From: Verrucomicrobia bacterium TMED56
GTDB taxonomy: Bacteria > Verrucomicrobiota > Verrucomicrobiia > Opitutales > Seribacteraceae
Direction of reading: 5' to 3'
DNA length: 9,662 bases
Assembly (NCBI GenBank): GCA_002167265.1
Contig: NHDJ01000132.1
Location: 1-9,662, forward strand
The notes under the pieces were generated by a model. The model made no database searches, was not told the DNA's origin, and saw only the letters and a list, made by a program, of their open reading frames with translations. Shown here one piece after another: positions 5,835 to 9,662 of this stretch. Position 1 is the stretch's first letter, and each line of letters opens with the position of its first letter. The position numbers and the translations under genes were made by a program.

Positions 5835-6938
5835 ATGAGATTTGCGTTCTTTTGGCTACTCCTCCCATTCATCTTTACAGCAGGATGCTCTGATGAAGCT
5901 CAAAAGCGTGTCGTCAAACCTGCAGAGGGTTTCAATGTCGAAATTATTGAAGAGGATGGCATGGTTCTGATTCCAGGACAAACCTACAGAAGAGGCAACA
6001 AATTCAGCCCGGGTAATAAAAAAATTTATCGTGAGGAATCTCCCCCGCACATGGTTACCGTTTCGAGTTTCTGGATCGACAAATATGAAGTGACTAATGC
6101 CCAGTTCAAGGAATTCGTTGATCAAACTGGCTATGTCACCTTTGCGGAGAAAAGACTCAGTAAGGAAGTATTTCCAAACGCCCCACCAGAGCAACTGGTT
6201 CCTGGGGCTACAATATTTAGTCCACCATCGAATGACATAGACCCTTGGGCTTCCAATGACGCTTGGCGCTGGTGGTCGTATGTCCCCGGGGCAAATTGGC
6301 AAAGCCCTGAAGGAAAGGGTTCGACTATCAAGAGCCGAATGAATCATCCTGTGGTTTGCCTAAATCCTGATGATGCTAAAGCCTATGCAAAATGGGCGGG
6401 AAAGCGACTCCCGACTGAAGCCGAATGGGAGCTTGCCGCCAGAGGTGGATTGAAAAACGCAATGTTCACTTGGGGCGATGAGCCAAAACCCGATGAAAAG
6501 TGGATGGCCAACTGCTTCCAAGGTAGATTCCCCGCAAACAACTCGGGTCAGGACGGGTTTATTGGCACAGCACCGGTAGGCTCCTATCCTCCCAATGGTT
6601 ATGGACTTTATGACATGGCAGGGAATGTTTGGGAAATCTGTAGTGACTTCTACCACCCAGATTATTATTCCTTCTTTACTAAAATGCCTCATCCAGACCC
6701 CAATGGTCCTGAAAAACCTATTACCAATGACGAATTGCAGCACTTTAATCGTTATGGGACATGCCCTCTGCCAAGGGACGGCGTAAGCGAACTTACATAC
6801 CTTCATGTCACTAAAGGTGGGTCTTTTCTATGCCATTGGGATTATTGCCTCAGATACCGACCGGCGGCTCGGCATTACGCTGAAGTTCTTGCTCCGACCA
6901 ACCATTCTGGATTTCGATGTGTTCGAGACTCTGAATAA
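5835..6938 (+). CDS. Formylglycine-generating enzyme (sulfatase-modifying factor) as an exported lipoprotein
   Basis: FGE enzymes oxidise a sulfatase Cys to the catalytic formylglycine using O2 and Cu(I). This 367-residue protein aligns by eye along most of human FGE: MVLIPG (43-48), FWIDKYEVTN (79-88), FVDQTGY (94-100), GANWQSPEG (152-160), WAGKRLPTEAEWE (187-199), NGYGLYDMAGNVWE (254-267) and the active-site stretch GGSFLCHWDYCLRYR (328-342). Cys333 and Cys338 match the copper-binding pair of genuine FGEs, and Ser330 is also kept, so this is not merely one of the many Cys-less SUMF1-domain paralogues. ATG 5835 gives a short lipoprotein signal with lipobox TAGC and Cys18 as the lipidated residue. 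Ser at +2 suggests outer-membrane sorting. An in-frame ATG at 5748 overlaps the GNAT stop but would bury the signal behind 29 residues. No sulfatase gene is visible in the window. Confidence 0.87.
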   Translation: MRFAFFWLLLPFIFTAGCSDEAQKRVVKPAEGFNVEIIEEDGMVLIPGQTYRRGNKFSPGNKKIYREESPPHMVTVSSFWIDKYEVTNAQFKEFVDQTGYVTFAEKRLSKEVFPNAPPEQLVPGATIFSPPSNDIDPWASNDAWRWWSYVPGANWQSPEGKGSTIKSRMNHPVVCLNPDDAKAYAKWAGKRLPTEAEWELAARGGLKNAMFTWGDEPKPDEKWMANCFQGRFPANNSGQDGFIGTAPVGSYPPNGYGLYDMAGNVWEICSDFYHPDYYSFFTKMPHPDPNGPEKPITNDELQHFNRYGTCPLPRDGVSELTYLHVTKGGSFLCHWDYCLRYRPAARHYAEVLAPTNHSGFRCVRDSE

Positions 6939-6957
6939 GTAAACTCCCGCACGACTC

Positions 6958-6984
6958 CAGTGGCATGACTGAACACTTTTTTTT
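6958..6984 (+). terminator. Weak candidate intrinsic terminator after the FGE gene
   Basis: A run of eight T (6977-6984) begins about 38 bases after the FGE stop. AGTG (6959-6962) can pair with CACT (6974-6977) over an 11-base loop, or CAGT (6958-6961) with ACTG (6968-6971) over six bases. Both stems are only four pairs, so the T-run is the main evidence. Position and strand fit the end of the transcript. Confidence 0.3.
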
Positions 6985-7007
6985 CAGAATCCAACTGTAA
7001 TTACTCT

Positions 7008-7020
7008 GGTTCAATGAACC
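7008..7020. repeat. 13-base palindrome (GGTTC-AAT-GAACC)
   Basis: Two perfect 5-base arms flank a 3-base centre, in an otherwise structureless AT-rich gap and 70 bases after the FGE stop. It could be a small operator or the tip of an RNA hairpin. The arms do not extend further on either side, so the structure is weak. Confidence 0.35.
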
Positions 7021-7329
7021 CAAAAACATAGACTCAAAAAGATTACATTAGATTCATCTGGGATTGTAACACATTGAGATGTATGCTTTAAGAATTTCCT
7101 CTGCTACTCTTTTAATTCTAGATTCCCTAAACTTTTAAGGCCAACTTAAATAACCTTTGCAGTTCTTAAATTTCAATCTAAATTATTTTACACAATCTGT
7201 CATATTCAGAGAAAAATTGGTATTAATAGATGTGTTAGACTCAAAACGATATTTCCCGGTATTAAAATATTTAATGTTTTTATTAAAAAAAGCATTGCAT
7301 GTTTGTGCTTAAATCTTCAAATTTCTTAT

Positions 7330-9662
7330 ATGACTAGGATTATTCTTACTTTCTTACCACTTGTAATTCTTACATCCTCCCTCTTTAGTTTGGCAGAAAG
7401 AGATTTCCGTTCTAAAAACGGTCAAGTCATAAGGGGTACAATTCTAAAATACTTCGAAGACGGTGATGTTTTGCTACAAAGATCCAAAGACCTTCAAGAG
7501 TTTCGAGTTAATTTGAGTATTTTCACTGAAGATGACCAAGCATTTGTTAAAAATAATTTTCCCCCCAATCATGACGCCCTGCCTGAGTTCAAAAAGCCTC
7601 TCTCCAGCAATGCTTTAAGGGTTAATGCTTCTTTCATCGATAATATTATTGAAAGTAAACTCCGATCATACAAACTGCGCCCTAACCCAATTGTAAGCGA
7701 CGAAGTATTTCTCAGGAGAACTTACCTAAAAATAATCGGACGGATACCTACCTTAGGCGAGTCTAAGGCTTTCTTGTCCAGCAGGAGCAGTGCTGAAAAG
7801 AGATCCAAACTAGTCGACAGTTTACTGCTTACAGAAGGATATGTCAGTCATTGGTTCCACTTTTGGGCAGATATTTTAAGAGCCAAAGACAATTTTGGAA
7901 ACCGCATGTCCGGTCGTCCTTTTATCGATTACATTAAAGAGTTTGTGGCACTTAACCGACCATATGATATTTGGGTTAAAGAAATGCTTTCCTCCAGTGG
8001 ACCATACTGGGAAAAAGGAAACGGAGGTGTTGGGTACTTCGCTCGCGATCAAGGAATGCAGCTTGATAATATGTCTAATACGGTCCGTATTTTCCTCGGA
8101 ACTAGCCTCGAATGTGCTCAATGTCACAATCATCCATTCGATCGTTGGACCCAAAAACAATTTTATGAGATGGCTGCTTTTACTGAAGGAGCTGGAAATC
8201 TTCGAAGACGAGGCGCCGATAATTTAAACGCTCTCAACAGGCTTGCCCGGGCAGAGCAAAGAAGACTCGAACAAATGGAAAAGCCCAGAGACGCTCGACG
8301 AGTTCGTGATGCAGCTCGCAACATTTCTGACATTGTACAAGTTGGTCTTGAAAGTATGGGTCAGGGTAAAATTAGCTTACCGACTGACTATCAATATGAT
8401 AACGCTCTTCCCGGAGCAGAACTAAAAGCCAAAACTATTTTTGGTTTGGCTACTGAGTTAGATGCCAATTTACAGGCAACAGGTTCAAGAGCATCCTACG
8501 CCAATTGGCTAGCTTCGGAAGCAAACCCACGGTTCACAACAGTGATTGTTAACAGACTGTGGAAAGAAGTCTTCGGGATGGCATTGATTGAACCACTTGA
8601 TAACATGTTTGACGATACCATGGCCACCCACCCGGAACTTCAATTACACTTGGAGAAGGTGATGGTTGCACTCAACTATGATTTAAAAGAATTTCTTCGA
8701 ATACTTTACAACACCAAAGCGTTCCAACGTCGTGCACCGACTCGGGAAGTTATGTCACGAGATGCTAAAGATACGGTTATGCCACCTGAAGTTCAATGGG
8801 TAGTTGCTGGTCCTTACTCGAACGCACCAACTCGCAATAGTGTACCTTACTTCTATCAAGGTCCTATGCTTGAAAGAATGAGTGGTGAGCAAATATGGGA
8901 CTCCCTTGTAACTCTTGCGTATCCTGATGTTGACAACCGTAAATTCCAAAAGCCTGCTGCTGGTTACGATAATTTCGTCAAGTACACGGCGATGACTGGG
9001 GATGAATTATTCGCACAAGTTATGAGAAGCACTGGTATAAACCCCAATGCACAGGCAGCTCCAGCTGCGAATAATCCGGCGGCTCCTAAAATGGAACTTA
9101 GTGCCAAGCAAAAATCATCTGTAGAAGTTGTTTTAAAATACTCTGATCTATACTGCATGAGTTGCCATGATACAGGTAAGTCCCGTGGTGATATCAATAT
9201 CGAGCAATTTCATGATGATCCTGCAAAACTAGCTGGGAATCCAACCATGATTAACATGTTTGTTGGGGCACTTGAGAAAAAAGAGATGCCACCTCCCAAG
9301 CGTCAACTTCAACCCACTATCAAAGAGCGTTCAGAGATGGTTCTTGCCCTCAAAACACTTTTGAACGAAGCCCCCAAAGGCGGTGCCCCAATGCAAGCTG
9401 AAGCAATGGCCAAAAAATTGGGTGATCCAATTAATACCGACTGTCCAATCAAGCCAGGTCGACCAATTGATCCATCGCTTCTAGCTTTAAATGAAGATGG
9501 CGAGACCGTTGGGTTTTGTTGCGAATCATGCCTCAATCAGTTTCAGTCGAAAATGAGGAATAAATCAGCACCTTCCTCAACTTCGTCTGCTTCCACCGCC
9601 AATTATGTAAGAGACCGTAATTCAGTTCGGGCATCTGAAATTGGCTCACCTGCCCCAAATGG
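7330..9662 (+). CDS. Exported SHD1-like/DUF1549/DUF1553 protein with CxxCH and YHS-like C-terminal module, 3' partial
   Basis: The frame runs uninterrupted from ATG 7330 off the right edge (777 codons seen). A signal peptide covers 1-22 (hydrophobic core IILTFLPLVIL, likely cut after SLA), so it is exported. Residues about 25-75 look like the small SHD1-type barrel (GQVIRGTIL, FTEDDQAFV). DUF1549 spans about 100-290, with VFLRRTYLKIIGRIPT (126-141) and the family motif CAQCHNHPFDRW (262-273). DUF1553 starts near 385 (SYANWLASEANPRFT, VNRLW). After a Pro/Ala-rich linker (574-586) comes a cytochrome-c-like segment with CMSCH (609-613) and KKEMPPP, where Met653 is a possible haem ligand. A YHS-like domain follows (about 700-740; Cys705, Cys730, Cys731, Cys734). 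The DUFs have no settled biochemical role; haem binding is inferred. No Shine-Dalgarno sequence precedes the ATG. Confidence 0.88.
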   Translation, partial: MTRIILTFLPLVILTSSLFSLAERDFRSKNGQVIRGTILKYFEDGDVLLQRSKDLQEFRVNLSIFTEDDQAFVKNNFPPNHDALPEFKKPLSSNALRVNASFIDNIIESKLRSYKLRPNPIVSDEVFLRRTYLKIIGRIPTLGESKAFLSSRSSAEKRSKLVDSLLLTEGYVSHWFHFWADILRAKDNFGNRMSGRPFIDYIKEFVALNRPYDIWVKEMLSSSGPYWEKGNGGVGYFARDQGMQLDNMSNTVRIFLGTSLECAQCHNHPFDRWTQKQFYEMAAFTEGAGNLRRRGADNLNALNRLARAEQRRLEQMEKPRDARRVRDAARNISDIVQVGLESMGQGKISLPTDYQYDNALPGAELKAKTIFGLATELDANLQATGSRASYANWLASEANPRFTTVIVNRLWKEVFGMALIEPLDNMFDDTMATHPELQLHLEKVMVALNYDLKEFLRILYNTKAFQRRAPTREVMSRDAKDTVMPPEVQWVVAGPYSNAPTRNSVPYFYQGPMLERMSGEQIWDSLVTLAYPDVDNRKFQKPAAGYDNFVKYTAMTGDELFAQVMRSTGINPNAQAAPAANNPAAPKMELSAKQKSSVEVVLKYSDLYCMSCHDTGKSRGDINIEQFHDDPAKLAGNPTMINMFVGALEKKEMPPPKRQLQPTIKERSEMVLALKTLLNEAPKGGAPMQAEAMAKKLGDPINTDCPIKPGRPIDPSLLALNEDGETVGFCCESCLNQFQSKMRNKSAPSSTSSASTANYVRDRNSVRASEIGSPAPN

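Larger units (their letters stand above)
6939..7329. other. AT-rich intergenic region without a gene
   Basis: These 391 bases hold no reading frame I can support on either strand, no tRNA-like cloverleaf and no clear gene remnant. What is visible: a weak terminator candidate near the FGE gene, a 5-base-arm palindrome at 7008-7020, an AT-only palindrome TTTTTA-T-TAAAAA at 7277-7289, and AAGCA/TGCTT arms at 7290-7294 and 7306-7310 just before the next gene. The last two lie within 55 bases of that gene's start and could be part of its promoter or operator. I find no pair of -35/-10 boxes with normal spacing. Confidence 0.7.

Noticed and set aside
5856..6347. A 163-codon open frame on the - strand
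   Set aside because: It lies wholly inside the well-supported FGE gene and its translation shows no recognisable domain pattern; it is a shadow of that gene.
6360..6806. A 148-codon open frame on the - strand
   Set aside because: It is antisense to the most conserved part of the FGE gene, and its apparent motifs follow from codons of the + strand protein.
7008..7020. GGTTC...GAACC as part of a tRNA T-arm or attachment site
   Set aside because: No acceptor stem, anticodon arm or CCA end is found around it, and no integrase or direct repeat is present in the window.
7895..8227. A 110-codon + strand open frame within the last gene
   Set aside because: It is out of frame with the uninterrupted DUF1549 coding frame that carries all the family motifs.

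Overview
The window looks like a chromosomal stretch from a bacterium of the Planctomycetes–Verrucomicrobia group, most likely a moderately AT-rich, possibly marine, verrucomicrobium. The strongest sign is the truncated last gene. It encodes an exported SHD1-like/DUF1549/DUF1553 protein with CxxCH motifs, an architecture known mainly from that group. An exported formylglycine-generating enzyme (FGE) fits the sulfatase-rich biology of the same group. Only a few starts have a clear Shine-Dalgarno sequence. Taxonomy is inference from domain content; no marker gene is present.

All recognised genes lie on the + strand. (1) 3-2394: a phnD-phnC-phnE ABC importer, with phnD cut at its 5' end by the window edge. 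It resembles phosphonate/phosphite/phosphate-type uptake systems. No C-P lyase, phosphonatase or phosphite dehydrogenase gene is visible. (2) 2476-5754: a compact, translationally coupled cassette of an acyl carrier protein, a short-chain dehydrogenase/reductase, a small AMP-forming acyl ligase and a two-domain GNAT protein whose first half resembles PseH. The simplest reading is that the ligase charges the carrier protein, the reductase works on the acyl group, and the GNAT protein passes an acyl group to an amino sugar of a surface glycan. (3) 5835-6938: a lipoprotein FGE with both active-site cysteines. (4) 6939-7329: a 391-base AT-rich gap without a gene, holding several small inverted repeats and a weak terminator candidate. 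(5) 7330-end: the exported DUF1549/DUF1553 protein, running off the window. It carries a second CxxCH motif and a YHS-like cysteine domain after the usual core.

The parts most worth a second look are the acyl-carrier/glycan-acylation cassette, the surface-anchored FGE, the cytochrome/YHS extension of the last protein, and a six-codon ORF that takes the only strong ribosome binding site ahead of the carrier-protein gene.
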